NCBI GenBank assembly: GCA_944381535.1
Contig: CALWLN010000032.1
Coordinates: 1-64,000 of the forward strand
Direction: 5' to 3'
Origin: an uncultured Lachnospiraceae bacterium
GTDB lineage: Bacteria > Bacillota > Clostridia > Lachnospirales > Lachnospiraceae
DNA length: 64,000 bases
Below the pieces are notes generated by a model. It had not been told where the DNA came from. It ran no database searches and saw only the letters and a program-made list of their open reading frames with translations. Below are positions 34,794 through 44,112 of the stretch, piece by piece. Within the stretch, counting starts at the first letter, position 1, and each line of letters starts with the position of its first letter. The translations under genes were made by a program, and so were the position numbers.

Positions 34794-35991
34794 ATGGGTG
34801 CTGTTTTCCTCAAGCTGCTGAATATGGGTATTACGGCCAGTTGGCTGATTCTGGCGGTTTTGCTGTTGCGCTTCCTCTTAAAGAAAGCGCCGAAATGGAT
34901 TTCCTGCCTGCTCTGGGCGCTGGCGGCCCTCCGGCTGATATGTCCCATCTCCGTCGAGAGCAGGCTGAGCCTCATTCCCAGTGCAGAGACCCTGCCCCAG
35001 ACCGTCATGACCGGAAATTCTTTTCAGGTGAATACCGGCCTTAACGCTGTTGACGCCGCCGTCAATACCTATCTTGGCGACCATTATTATGAAGGCGTTT
35101 CGGTTCCCGCCGATTATGGAAATACAGTTCTGAATCTGCTGGGGTTCCTGTGGCTTCTGGGCGTTATGGCACTGGTGACTTACAGTACCGTCAGTTACCT
35201 CCGACTGCGAAGACATGTCAGCGCCGCAATCCCTTTTAAGGAAAGTATCTGGCTCTGCGATTACATAAAGACGCCTTTTATTCTCGGCGCTTTTCGGCCC
35301 CGCATTTACCTGCCTTCCGATCTGACTGAGACTCAGAGGTCCCATGTGTTGGCTCACGAGAGGGCCCATTTGAAGCGGCGGGACCACTGGTGGAAGCTCC
35401 TGGGTTTTGGGCTGCTTACGGTATATTGGTTCCATCCTCTGGTCTGGCGTCTGCCCCCTGGCCTTCGGGGAAACCGGTGTGAAAGAGCGGATTCGCTCCG
35501 TGCTGAATTATAAGAAGCCGGCCTTTTGGGTGATTCTCGGGGCTGTGGCCGCCTGCATCGTGGCGGCGGTCTGCTTTTTGACGAATCCGGTCATCCAGAG
35601 GGATACCTTGAAGTGGGCAAAAGATTTATCGGCGGAGGATGTGGCCTCCATAGAGCTTGTGGTTCTGCCCCAGAATGCAGACAAGCAGTACAAAATATTT
35701 GCCCCGGAAGAAATCAATGGGGTGATCTCCCTCATCCGTGAGACACGTCGGACCCGCCTGTCCTACTGCCGCTATCCCGAGGCATTAAACGGCGGCGCCA
35801 CCAGCTTCTATCTTCAGATGAAGGACGGTTCGGAGCATACGTTTCAAAATATCGGAAACGTGTACCTTGTCATTGACGGGGATTACTACAACGCAGATTA
35901 CAACTGGCTGAACAGCTGGCCCTATACGGAAGGGGATTCTCCCCTGCCGGAGGGATTTTTTGATGTGGCACCTTCTGACCTCGAGGAGTAA
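34794..35991 (+). pseudogene. Broken BlaR1/MecR1-type M56 metallopeptidase
   Basis: Frame 1 (34794-35513) encodes the membrane part and the zinc motif H188-E-x-x-H192 (LAHERAHLKRRDHWW), then loses homology after FHPLVW. The expected next segment with the third zinc ligand (ELACDE-type) is missing. Frame 2, open to 35991, resumes at CPLAFGETGVKERIRSVLNY, normally found about 50-60 residues further on, then a membrane helix (WVILGAVAACIVAAVCFL) and an extracytoplasmic DUF5301-like domain. The junction is near 35445-35455. A deletion that also shifted frame explains this. Two separate functional halves are unlikely. Confidence 0.8.
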
Positions 35992-36003
35992 AAGGAACTA
36001 TTT

Positions 36004-36705
36004 ATGGTAAACAGGAAAAAACAAATCATCATATTGTTATTTGTATGCATTTGCATAATCATCATTGGTTGCTGTCTCTTCCATTTTCGTTATTATTTTT
36101 TCGGAACCAGCAGCGCACCGGTGAAAGCAAAGGAAAATAAGGACTTTGGCCTTGCCGATTTTCACAGTTCTGTGGACAGGGATAACGACGGGATAGACGA
36201 CGCCACGGACATCCTTGCAGGCGCAAGGGCTTACATTGCCACAGAACCGGTCTATAAAAGCAAATATTACGCCACCGGCTATCCCGACGACCACTACGGC
36301 GTCTGCACAGACGTGGTGGCACAAGCACTGCTGCATGCGGGCTATGACCTTATGGAACTGGTTCACAGCGACATTCTGGAACATCCCCAGGACTATGCCA
36401 TTGAGGAGGCGGATATCAATATTGATTTTCGCCGGGTAAAAAATCTCAAGGTATATTTTGCCAACACCGCCATTTCCCTGACCACTGACCCCCTGGAAAT
36501 CAGCCAGTGGCAGGGCGGCGATATTGTCGTCTTTGAAAATCATATCGGAATCGTTTCCAATATGCGAAACAGCAAGGGCGTGTCTTATGTGATTCACCAC
36601 AGCGGTCCCTTCCAGGCCGCCTATGAGGAGGACATTCTGGAAAGCCGGAAGGATATTGTGGGGCATTATCGGGTCATGCCTTCAATACCCTGCAACCCTT
36701 TTTAA
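36004..36705 (+). CDS. DUF1287 domain protein (NlpC/P60-like fold)
   Basis: A 233-residue protein with an N-terminal membrane anchor (about 8-27) and an extracytoplasmic DUF1287 domain. A candidate catalytic Cys is C101 in YGVCTDVVAQALLHAG and a candidate His lies in VFENHIGIVS; the YVIHHSGPFQAAYEEDILES stretch is conserved. DUF1287 proteins are related to cysteine peptidase folds; the substrate is unknown. RBS AAGGAAC. Its 3' end overlaps the convergent AAA-ATPase gene by 32 nt, and a decayed copy of its C-terminus lies at 46245-46388. Confidence 0.87.
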   Translation: MVNRKKQIIILLFVCICIIIIGCCLFHFRYYFFGTSSAPVKAKENKDFGLADFHSSVDRDNDGIDDATDILAGARAYIATEPVYKSKYYATGYPDDHYGVCTDVVAQALLHAGYDLMELVHSDILEHPQDYAIEEADINIDFRRVKNLKVYFANTAISLTTDPLEISQWQGGDIVVFENHIGIVSNMRNSKGVSYVIHHSGPFQAAYEEDILESRKDIVGHYRVMPSIPCNPF

Positions 36706-38464
36706 AAAAGCACAGGCCGTATTTTAAAATGGGGCGGTAGCCGTCGGCGGCAAGCTCCGCCTCGTAATTCTGTTCCTCTATCTGGGCCAGGGCCTCCCTG
36801 CAACCTGCCTCCATCCTGTCAAAGCGCTCCGTCACCTTCAACTCCAGAATCACGGCACGGCCCATAAATTTTTTCTCCCGAAGGACAATATCCGGCCGCC
36901 CTGTTCCGCTCTCCCGGTTGGACTGTGTCAGATACCCCGGAATCCCGGAACATAAGCCTGCCAGAAAGCCGTGATAATAGCTTTCCTTATAGTCGAAATA
37001 GCTGATGGTGTCCAGAAGCTGGGCGGAAATGAAATTCTCAACCCCAGTACAGTCTCCCTGCTCCAGGGCGGTTATCAGCGGGCTTTTGTCCGTTACTTTC
37101 ATTTTCTTTCCAAACCACTCTTTAATGGTAGTCTCATAAATATAGGCAATCTCCTCGTTTGGAATCGCCAGCTTCACATAGATATTTCTCCCTTCCTGCC
37201 GCTGCCCGCATTCCTTTAAATATCCGGTAAAATACAGGAAATTCCAAACGTCCATCCCAGCATAGTCAAGGATGTTCTTTTCGCTAAATTCGACCTTCGC
37301 CTTCGGCTCGTTCTCATTAATCTCAAAGAACCGCCTCGCACTAAGCTCATTCTGCACTTCGTTTGAATTCGCTAAGTTGCTTTCGGCGTCGTGAACAGGC
37401 TTCTCTATGGTCTCCCCATCCATAAGCCTCTCCAGGTCCTCCCTGGTATCCTCATCCGCCTGTTCGATCAGCTCCCAGATGATGTTGTTGGAAGAAGTAT
37501 TGGACCAGTAAGGCCTGGGGAAATTTTCTTGATTCACGGTCTTATCATATACATAATTGATAATACTCCAGGGATTGTAAATTTCCTGGCCCCCATACCG
37601 ATATCCGTCATACCACCGCTTTAGTTCCTGGTATTTCTCCGAAATGCCGTAATATTCCAGCATCTCTTTCACTTCACCCTCCGTAAAGCCAAAGCTGCTG
37701 CTATAAGCCGCGCTTAAAACAGAGTAAACCTTAAGATTGTTCAATCCCGTAAAAATACTTTCTTTACTGATTCTCAGGCACCCCGTAACCACACCGAAGG
37801 CCAGATTAGGATTCGTCTTTAACGCAGATTCAAACAGGGAGCGGATAAAGGCTATCATCTCATCATAAAAGCCCATGAAATACGCATTTTCCAAAGGCAC
37901 GTCGTACTCATCAATCAAAATTACCACATTTTTTTCATGATAACGTGCCAAATCCTCGGACAAGATTCGCAGCGCCCTAGCATACACCGCTCTTTCCGCT
38001 TTTCTCTCCATCACCGCCAAAAACTGCTCTTTATCTTCCTTGCTTAACCGGGTTCCCTCCAGCACATAGCTGTGCCGCCGGAATTCTTCCGCAATATCAT
38101 ATACAAGGCTTTTATAGGCCATATGATAGTCCGGCTGCTTGGCCGACTTCAAAGACAGACTGATGACCGGGTATTGCTGCTGATGTTCCAGGTACTTTTC
38201 TCCGCATTTTGTTATCGCCAGCCCCTCAAAAACAAAACAGTTGTCAATCTTCTCTCCCTTTTCTGTCCGCTCGTCCTCAAAAAAACGGCGAAGCACGCTC
38301 AAATTCAAGGTCTTTCCAAACCGCCTTGGACGGGTCAAAAGGAGGACCTTCCCCTCTCTGTCCAGCAGCTCCTTGATCATCAGACTTTTATCCACAAAAT
38401 ACAGATTCCGCTCGGCAATTTCCCTGATATCCTCATATCCCACCGGGAGTTTCTTTCTGTCCAT
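36674..38464 (-). CDS. AAA-ATPase-like / DUF1703 PDDEXK protein
   Basis: A 596-residue protein of the AAA-ATPase_like family with a C-terminal PD-(D/E)XK nuclease-like domain. Motifs: Walker A-like TRPRRFGKT (44-52), Walker B-like VVILIDEYDVPLENA (about 175-188), and the nuclease core GRPDIVLRE..AVILELKVTER with D and ExK spaced as expected. Such genes occur in many copies in Bacteroides and Clostridia and are linked to mobile or defence regions, without an established role. Start at 38464 chosen because AGGGG is about 8 nt upstream; GTG and ATG at 38473 and 38470 are alternatives. Confidence 0.85.
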   Translation of the reverse strand: MDRKKLPVGYEDIREIAERNLYFVDKSLMIKELLDREGKVLLLTRPRRFGKTLNLSVLRRFFEDERTEKGEKIDNCFVFEGLAITKCGEKYLEHQQQYPVISLSLKSAKQPDYHMAYKSLVYDIAEEFRRHSYVLEGTRLSKEDKEQFLAVMERKAERAVYARALRILSEDLARYHEKNVVILIDEYDVPLENAYFMGFYDEMIAFIRSLFESALKTNPNLAFGVVTGCLRISKESIFTGLNNLKVYSVLSAAYSSSFGFTEGEVKEMLEYYGISEKYQELKRWYDGYRYGGQEIYNPWSIINYVYDKTVNQENFPRPYWSNTSSNNIIWELIEQADEDTREDLERLMDGETIEKPVHDAESNLANSNEVQNELSARRFFEINENEPKAKVEFSEKNILDYAGMDVWNFLYFTGYLKECGQRQEGRNIYVKLAIPNEEIAYIYETTIKEWFGKKMKVTDKSPLITALEQGDCTGVENFISAQLLDTISYFDYKESYYHGFLAGLCSGIPGYLTQSNRESGTGRPDIVLREKKFMGRAVILELKVTERFDRMEAGCREALAQIEEQNYEAELAADGYRPILKYGLCFFKKGCRVLKA

Positions 38465-38675
38465 TTCCATCACCCCTTTTATGTACCTGTATCGTTTAGT
38501 ATACTCGAAATCCCCGGAAATAACAATCCCCGGGCGCGGAATTTACGCCATAGCTTCCATCACGGCAGCCTCTTTCTGGAAATGTTCAAACATGTTTGTT
38601 TTATAGAAAATTCAGGCATCGATGTTACTGTACAAATATGAAAACCCATCAGTCAGAAAATCAAAAATTCCAATA

Positions 38676-38715
38676 TTGACAACGGTCGATAAATATACTA
38701 TAATATCGACGGTTG
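38676..38715 (+). promoter_or_regulatory. Consensus promoter with embedded operator palindrome
   Basis: TTGACA (38676-38681), exactly 17 nt, TATAAT (38699-38704). Inverted arms CAACGGTCGATA (38680-38691) and TATCGACGGTTG (38704-38715) pair at 11 of 12 positions and flank the spacer up to and over the -10 box. A repressor binding here would block polymerase; the ROK repressor encoded in the same cassette is the natural candidate. This sequence marks the start of a compositionally distinct island. Confidence 0.8.
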
Positions 38716-38742
38716 ATAAAATAAAAATGAGGCGGTGATATT

Positions 38743-40194
38743 TTGAAAAAAATAAAAATAGGTTTAGTTGCAACAAATCAATTGAGCTTTCCCGGCAATA
38801 AAGCGGCAGCATTTCATCGCTGTACGGAGGGTATGCGTTGGCTAAGCGAGGAATTAAATTTCGACCTTGTGATCTATCCTCACGATGTTATTGTCCGTGA
38901 GGATGCGATTGCGGCGGTAAAGGCAATGGAGGAGGAAAAAATTGATTTTCTTCTGGTCCTTCACACCTCGTATTCCGCAGGACAGTTAGCGCCGGTGTTG
39001 GCAAAAGTCAGAAACGCAAGACTCGGTTTCTGGGCTATACCCGAGGGTGAAGCGGTTGAGGGTGCGGTTCCGTTCAATTCGCTTTGCAGTATCAATATGC
39101 ATCTTGGCATCGTAGCACACTATCTGCGCGACTATAAAATACGGGTAAAATGGTTCTACGGCTACCCTGAGAATGAAGAGTTTGTACGAAGGCTCGGAAT
39201 TACTGTCCGAGCCCTTACGGCGATCAAAAACCTTTGCTCGGCCCGTATCGGTCTTGTAGGCGGCATTGCGCCCGGCTTCAATGATTTGTACGATGATGAG
39301 CGCAACCTGAACCGCCGTTTCGAGGGGATATATTTTAACCGTCTGCACGAATATTCGGAACTTGACGATTTGGCAAAAGCATATAAAGCCTCCGAAATAG
39401 AGCCTGTTATGAAGGAAATGCTTCACTGCTCCTGCGGCTATTCGGATAAGGCGGCGGAAAAAACACTGGAAATAAGTGCGCGCTTTTATAAAGCTTACCG
39501 CAAGTTTATAAGGGATAACGACTATGATGCGGTGGCTGTCTCCTGCTGGCCGAAATTTCAGAACGAATATCAGTATTCTATTTGCTCGGTGATAGGTCAG
39601 CTTAACGATGAGAGTACCGTTGCCGCCTGCGAGGGTGATGTCTTAAGTGCCGTCAGCATGCTCGCCCTTAAGTACATCGCCGGTGACCGTCCGCCCATGC
39701 TTATGGATATGGGAGCCTTTGACGAAACCGACGACACGGTGCTTTACTGGCACTGCGGTCCGGCGGCATCGTATTACTGCAAGAAGGGCGGCTATAAATT
39801 GGGCTGCAATTACAGCGGAATGGCACACGAGCCGAACAAAGGAATTACCGCACGCTGCGGCGTTGCACGGGATATGGTATTTGATGACATGCCGGTTACG
39901 GTAATGCGTTTGAGCGGCGAATGTGACAAAATACTGATCTCCGGCGGAGAATTTATGAAACAAGACAAGTTCTCTCCCCACGGCAGCCGTGGCTGGTGCG
40001 GAAATCTCACACTAAACGGTGAGAAAATAAACGCGAAGGATTATGTGAACACAATTCTTGCCACAGGATTCCAGCATCATTTCCCCATAATCAGGGGTAA
40101 TTATACAGCGGAATTGAAGGAATTTGCCGCATGGCTTGGGCTTCGTGAAATTAAGAAGGTCCCATATGCAGATTGGCTTCAGATTATTGATTGA
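38743..40194 (+). CDS. L-fucose/L-arabinose isomerase-type protein
   Basis: A 483-residue cytosolic protein of the AI/FI isomerase superfamily (COG2407-like), whose members convert an aldose to a ketose with a divalent metal. Recognisable parts are the N-terminal IGLVATNQLSFPGNKAAAF, the middle AVAVSCWPKFQNEY with CEGDVLSAVSMLALKYIAGD, and the C-terminal HHFPIIRGNYTAELKEFAAW. The start codon is TTG (38743) behind GAGGCGG. First gene of the six-gene cassette. The exact sugar, or whether it acts on an unusual aldose, cannot be read off. Confidence 0.78.
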   Translation: MKKIKIGLVATNQLSFPGNKAAAFHRCTEGMRWLSEELNFDLVIYPHDVIVREDAIAAVKAMEEEKIDFLLVLHTSYSAGQLAPVLAKVRNARLGFWAIPEGEAVEGAVPFNSLCSINMHLGIVAHYLRDYKIRVKWFYGYPENEEFVRRLGITVRALTAIKNLCSARIGLVGGIAPGFNDLYDDERNLNRRFEGIYFNRLHEYSELDDLAKAYKASEIEPVMKEMLHCSCGYSDKAAEKTLEISARFYKAYRKFIRDNDYDAVAVSCWPKFQNEYQYSICSVIGQLNDESTVAACEGDVLSAVSMLALKYIAGDRPPMLMDMGAFDETDDTVLYWHCGPAASYYCKKGGYKLGCNYSGMAHEPNKGITARCGVARDMVFDDMPVTVMRLSGECDKILISGGEFMKQDKFSPHGSRGWCGNLTLNGEKINAKDYVNTILATGFQHHFPIIRGNYTAELKEFAAWLGLREIKKVPYADWLQIID

Positions 40195-40212
40195 AGGGAA
40201 GGCTGAACACAT

Positions 40213-41484
40213 ATGAAAAATGAAATTTCAATCCGACAGATGACAGAGGCAGCGCGCCGTCTCAACAAAAAAGGCGACCGCTTTACCCTGCTCGGAATAG
40301 GACCCATGTCAAAAACACTGCTGCGGGCTGTACTGGAACTGGCCCAGGAAAAGGATTTCCCCGTTATGCTCATTGCCAGCCGAAACCAGGTGGACAGCGA
40401 TGAGTTCGGTCACGGGTATGTCTGCGGTTGGGATCAGGATCGTTTTGTCGCCGATATTGAGGCGGTGAAAAAGGAAATCGGCTTTCACGGTCTTTGCTAC
40501 CTTTGCCGGGATCACGGCGGTCCGTGGCAGAGAGACGAGGAAAGAAAAGCAAAGCTGCACGTTGCTGAGGCGATGGAACGCTGCATCCGCTCCTATAAGC
40601 ACGATATTGATGCAGGATTTGATCTTTTGCATATCGATCCTACAAAGGATCCGGAATACGCCATGGGTACGGTACCCTTTGACCTTGTTATCGACCGCAC
40701 AACGGAAATAATCTCCGAGCTTGAAGGCTATCGTTACGCAAAGGGTCTGCCCGAAATAGGCTACGAGGCTGGAACAGAGGAAACAAACGGCGGTATAACC
40801 TCGGCGGACGCTTACGGTGAATTTATAGATAAGCTTGTAAAAAAGTTTAAGGCAATGGGGCTTGAAGCACCGGAATTTGTAGTAGGTCAGACTGGAACGC
40901 TTACAAGACTTATGGAAAATGTCGGTAATTTCAGCCGTGAGAATGCGTTAAAGCTTTCCGCAAGCGCCTTAAAGCACAGCGTGGGGGTAAAGGAGCATAA
41001 CGGAGACTATCTTTCCGATAAAATACTTCTGGAACACCCGTATCTCGGCGTTACAGCCATGAATGTGGCTCCTGAGTTTGGCGTAGTTGAAACCAGGGCG
41101 TATTTAGAGCTGGCAAAGGTCGAAGAGCGCAATATTCCTGTAGAGGCTCGTTCCTCTCTTGCCGAAGTGATGAGCCGCCATGCGGTTATGAGCGGGCGCT
41201 GGCGCAAGTGGGTGCTTGATGATATGGCAGATGCCCCGGCTGAAGAGATTCTTAAGGAAAAGGAGCTTACTGGACAGATAACTGATATCTGTGGCCATTA
41301 CACCTATGAGATACCCGAGGTGAAGGCGGAGCTTGAAAAGCTGCTTGAAAATCTTGAGAAAATAAACATACACGGGAAGGACTATGTAATATACAAGCTG
41401 AAAGAATCGGTGGATCGTTATGCCTTCTGCTTCCATCTGCATGGAACCACCTCAAAGCTTATCGCCGAGGCGATGGGCAAATGA
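40213..41484 (+). CDS. GatZ/KbaZ-like class II aldolase subunit or ketose-phosphate epimerase
   Basis: A 423-residue protein of the tagatose-1,6-bisphosphate aldolase non-catalytic subunit family (GatZ/KbaZ). Motifs: LCRDHGGPWQRDEE, HIDPTKDPEYAMG, EVGxEGTEETNGG-like (EIGYEAGTEETNGG), and FVVGQTGTLTRLMEN. No GatY/KbaY aldolase partner is present, which suits reports that members of this family can epimerise ketose phosphates at C4. Between the isomerase and the ROK kinase it probably acts on the isomerised sugar or its phosphate. Its stop overlaps the kinase start (ATGA). Confidence 0.82.
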   Translation: MKNEISIRQMTEAARRLNKKGDRFTLLGIGPMSKTLLRAVLELAQEKDFPVMLIASRNQVDSDEFGHGYVCGWDQDRFVADIEAVKKEIGFHGLCYLCRDHGGPWQRDEERKAKLHVAEAMERCIRSYKHDIDAGFDLLHIDPTKDPEYAMGTVPFDLVIDRTTEIISELEGYRYAKGLPEIGYEAGTEETNGGITSADAYGEFIDKLVKKFKAMGLEAPEFVVGQTGTLTRLMENVGNFSRENALKLSASALKHSVGVKEHNGDYLSDKILLEHPYLGVTAMNVAPEFGVVETRAYLELAKVEERNIPVEARSSLAEVMSRHAVMSGRWRKWVLDDMADAPAEEILKEKELTGQITDICGHYTYEIPEVKAELEKLLENLEKINIHGKDYVIYKLKESVDRYAFCFHLHGTTSKLIAEAMGK

Positions 41485-42404
41485 GCCTGTATGCAGCCGC
41501 AGACATCGGCGGAACAAAAACGGCAGTTGCGCTTTTTAGCGGAACGCAACTTATTGCAAAGGATGTTTTTCCCACAAACGGTGAAAGCGGAGCCGATAAC
41601 CTTGTACAACGTATAGGCGTATCTTACCGCAGGCTGCTTGACCGCTGCGGCATCAAAGCGCATGATATAGCCGCAGCAGGGGTCGGCTGTCCCGGACCCC
41701 TTGACTTAAAAAACGGCAGGATCGTACATATCGCCACGATAGGATTTCATGATGTTCCGATTAAAGCAATGCTTGAAAGAGAACTTGATTTACAGGTATT
41801 TCTTGAAAATGACGCTAACTGCGCCGCTCTTGCCGAGGCGGTGATAGGCGCTGGTAAGGACTTAAGTTCCCTTGCCTATGTCACAGTAAGCACCGGAATA
41901 GGCTGCGGAATCGTAGTAAACGGTAGTCTTCTGGACGGCGTGTCGGATTGTGCCGGTGAGCTTGGCCATCTGACGGTCATGCCGGGCGGCATCATGTGTC
42001 CATGCGGTAAACGAGGCTGCCTTGAGCGCTATTCATCGGGTACCGCCATCGCCAACGCCGCAAGCGAGGCTCTTGATGAAAGGCTTACGACAAAGGATGT
42101 ATTTGACCGGGCAAGAAGCGGTGATGAAGTCTGCGTACATATCATAGAATATGCCGCCGACCGTCTCGCCTTCGGTCTTTCTGCTATTTGTCAGATCATC
42201 GACCCCGGCGTTATTGCTCTCGGCGGCAGCGTATTAAAGAATGCGGATATTTTTATGCCGTTAATCAGAAATTTCCTTGCGGAGTATGCAAACGATGCGG
42301 TCCTGAAAAATACACGGCTCTGCGTCTCGGAGCTTGACGGAGATCAGGTGCTTTACGGCGCTGCGATTTATGCAGAAGGTAAAAAGCTTGATTTTACAGC
42401 GTAA
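41481..42404 (+). CDS. ROK family sugar kinase
   Basis: A 307-residue kinase with the ATP-binding start AADIGGTKTAVALF, the sugar-binding catalytic Asp in FLENDANCAALAEA, ExGH in GELGHLTVMPGG, and the zinc motif CPCGKRGCLE. There is no DNA-binding domain, so it is an enzyme and not a regulator. It would phosphorylate a hexose, hexosamine or ketose in the cytosol, paired with the isomerase and GatZ-like protein upstream. Confidence 0.92.
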   Translation: MSLYAAADIGGTKTAVALFSGTQLIAKDVFPTNGESGADNLVQRIGVSYRRLLDRCGIKAHDIAAAGVGCPGPLDLKNGRIVHIATIGFHDVPIKAMLERELDLQVFLENDANCAALAEAVIGAGKDLSSLAYVTVSTGIGCGIVVNGSLLDGVSDCAGELGHLTVMPGGIMCPCGKRGCLERYSSGTAIANAASEALDERLTTKDVFDRARSGDEVCVHIIEYAADRLAFGLSAICQIIDPGVIALGGSVLKNADIFMPLIRNFLAEYANDAVLKNTRLCVSELDGDQVLYGAAIYAEGKKLDFTA

Positions 42405-42464
42405 AAGATTTATATTTAAAGGCAGCGGGAGCTTTTTCACTGCTTTACGCTTGAAAGGAGAATT

Positions 42465-42989
42465 ATGAGAGCAGTTTTTATTGACCGTGACGGTACCATG
42501 GGCGGCGGCTATTATGTTGAATATCCAACAGATTACGCTCCGTATGAGGGTACCCGCCAGGCGTTTTCCGAGCTTAAGAAAAACGGTTTTACGCCGATCG
42601 TTTTTACAAATCAATCCTGTATTGCCCGCGGGAAGGACGGCGGCTATGATTTTGCGGCGGAGTTTCGTGATATCGGTGCGGAGGACTGGTTTATCTGTCC
42701 GCACGACAGCGATGACAACTGCGACTGCCGAAAACCGAAAACCGGACTTTTGCGCCGCGCAAAGGAAAAATACGGTCTTGATATGTCGGAATGCTTTGTA
42801 ATAGGTGACCGCTGGAGCGATATGGTTTCGGGCGGTAAAATGGGCTGTAGACTCATACTTGTGCTTACCGGACGCGGAAAAGAGAGCCTTGCGGCGGACC
42901 GCAGCAAATGGAGCGAGTACGAACCGCTTTTTGTGGCAGAACACTTAAAGGAAGCGGCGGATATACTTTGTAAAAAATATAGGGGATAG
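42465..42989 (+). CDS. HAD-IIIA family phosphatase (GmhB/HisB-like)
   Basis: A 174-residue HAD hydrolase. The nucleophile motif is FIDRDGT (D7, D9), motif II is the Thr in VFTNQS, the zinc-type insert CPHDSDDNCDCRKP matches GmhB-like members, and motif IV is GDRWSDM. It removes phosphate from a small sugar phosphate. AAAGGAGAA precedes the ATG. In this cassette it could dephosphorylate a sugar phosphate made by the kinase or detoxify excess; the direction of that logic is unclear. Confidence 0.88.
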   Translation: MRAVFIDRDGTMGGGYYVEYPTDYAPYEGTRQAFSELKKNGFTPIVFTNQSCIARGKDGGYDFAAEFRDIGAEDWFICPHDSDDNCDCRKPKTGLLRRAKEKYGLDMSECFVIGDRWSDMVSGGKMGCRLILVLTGRGKESLAADRSKWSEYEPLFVAEHLKEAADILCKKYRG

Positions 42990-42993
42990 TATT

Positions 42994-44112
42994 ATGGCGA
43001 GCTATGAACAGTATTTACAAAGACAGGATAATATAAACAGCATCGTGTCCTGCCTGCGCCTTCTGGGAGATATGACGAGGCGTGAGCTTTGCGACAGGCT
43101 GAAGCTGAGCTGGGGCTGCGTTTCGGAGCTTTCCTCATTGCTTATACATTCTGAGATGCTGCTGGAAAAAAAATCCAATGGCGGCGACAGGGGAAGAACA
43201 CCTCTGCTGCTTACGCTCAATCCCAAAAAACGGGTACTGGGAACAGATATAAACACTATGGGGATCAGTTGCTGCCTTTGCGATATGTATGGAAAAGTTA
43301 TAAAGGAGCAGCGTTTTGATACTGATTTTTCCGATAAATCGGGACTGCTTAAAAGCACCACCGGCGCGGTTCTCGAAACACTCGGCAGCGATCTGGCGGA
43401 ATGTGTGGGTATAGGAATCGCCATGCAGGGTATTTGCAGTGACGGTCATCTTTGGAATTTCCCGACTGAGGGTGGATCCTTTGCGGTCGCCACAAGCGAG
43501 CTTGAAGGTCTTTTTCAGATCCCGACCGTGGTTGAACACGACCCTAACTGTATTCTGCTGGGTGTTACGGATAAAAACGAAAATGAGACTACCGTTATGG
43601 TTCGTCTCGATAACAGTATAGGTATGGCGGTTTACGCAAATAACGGCTTTTTAAAACCGGGCGATATGGAGCTTGCCCACATTGTTGTAAAAGAAAACGG
43701 CAGGAAATGTAGCTGCGGACATTACGGCTGCCTGCAAACGGTAAGCAGCATAAGCGGCATAACAGAAGCGTCGGGGCAGCCGTTTGACAAGCTGGCGGCA
43801 TCGGCACAAACCGACAGAGCAGCCAAACGGTATTTTGAGGACGCCGGAAAATATCTCGGTATGGCGCTCGGGAATTTCTGCAATCTTATATCCGCCGATC
43901 GTATCATGCTGTGCGGAGAAATGGCCGGCTATAAATCGCTTTTTGCGGAATCGCTGAAGCAAGCGTTTGAAAGCACTGCGCTTTATCCGAAACGGACCCG
44001 TATCGTATATTCTGATATAACAAACGCCGCCTACGGCGCGGCAAAATTAAGCCTTATCAACTATTTCTTTAAACAGAGTGAGGAGAAACCAAATGTTAAC
44101 GCAATCTCTTAA
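42994..44112 (+). CDS. ROK family transcriptional repressor (NagC/XylR type)
   Basis: A 372-residue regulator with an N-terminal winged-helix (LLGDMTRRELCDRLKLSWGC) and a ROK sugar-binding domain (GTDINTMGISCCLCD, VEHDPNCILLGV, and zinc motif CSCGHYGCLQ). The catalytic Asp position reads HDPN, so it is a sensor and probably not a kinase. It lies inside the operon it is likely to control through the palindrome at 38680-38715. It overlaps the GH2 gene start by 20 nt. Confidence 0.9.
   Translation: MASYEQYLQRQDNINSIVSCLRLLGDMTRRELCDRLKLSWGCVSELSSLLIHSEMLLEKKSNGGDRGRTPLLLTLNPKKRVLGTDINTMGISCCLCDMYGKVIKEQRFDTDFSDKSGLLKSTTGAVLETLGSDLAECVGIGIAMQGICSDGHLWNFPTEGGSFAVATSELEGLFQIPTVVEHDPNCILLGVTDKNENETTVMVRLDNSIGMAVYANNGFLKPGDMELAHIVVKENGRKCSCGHYGCLQTVSSISGITEASGQPFDKLAASAQTDRAAKRYFEDAGKYLGMALGNFCNLISADRIMLCGEMAGYKSLFAESLKQAFESTALYPKRTRIVYSDITNAAYGAAKLSLINYFFKQSEEKPNVNAIS

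Noticed and set aside
38543..38593. 16-residue leftward frame (MFEHFQKEAAVMEAMA) left of the cassette
   Set aside because: Reads like protein but has no ribosome site and is too short to assign; perhaps a stub.
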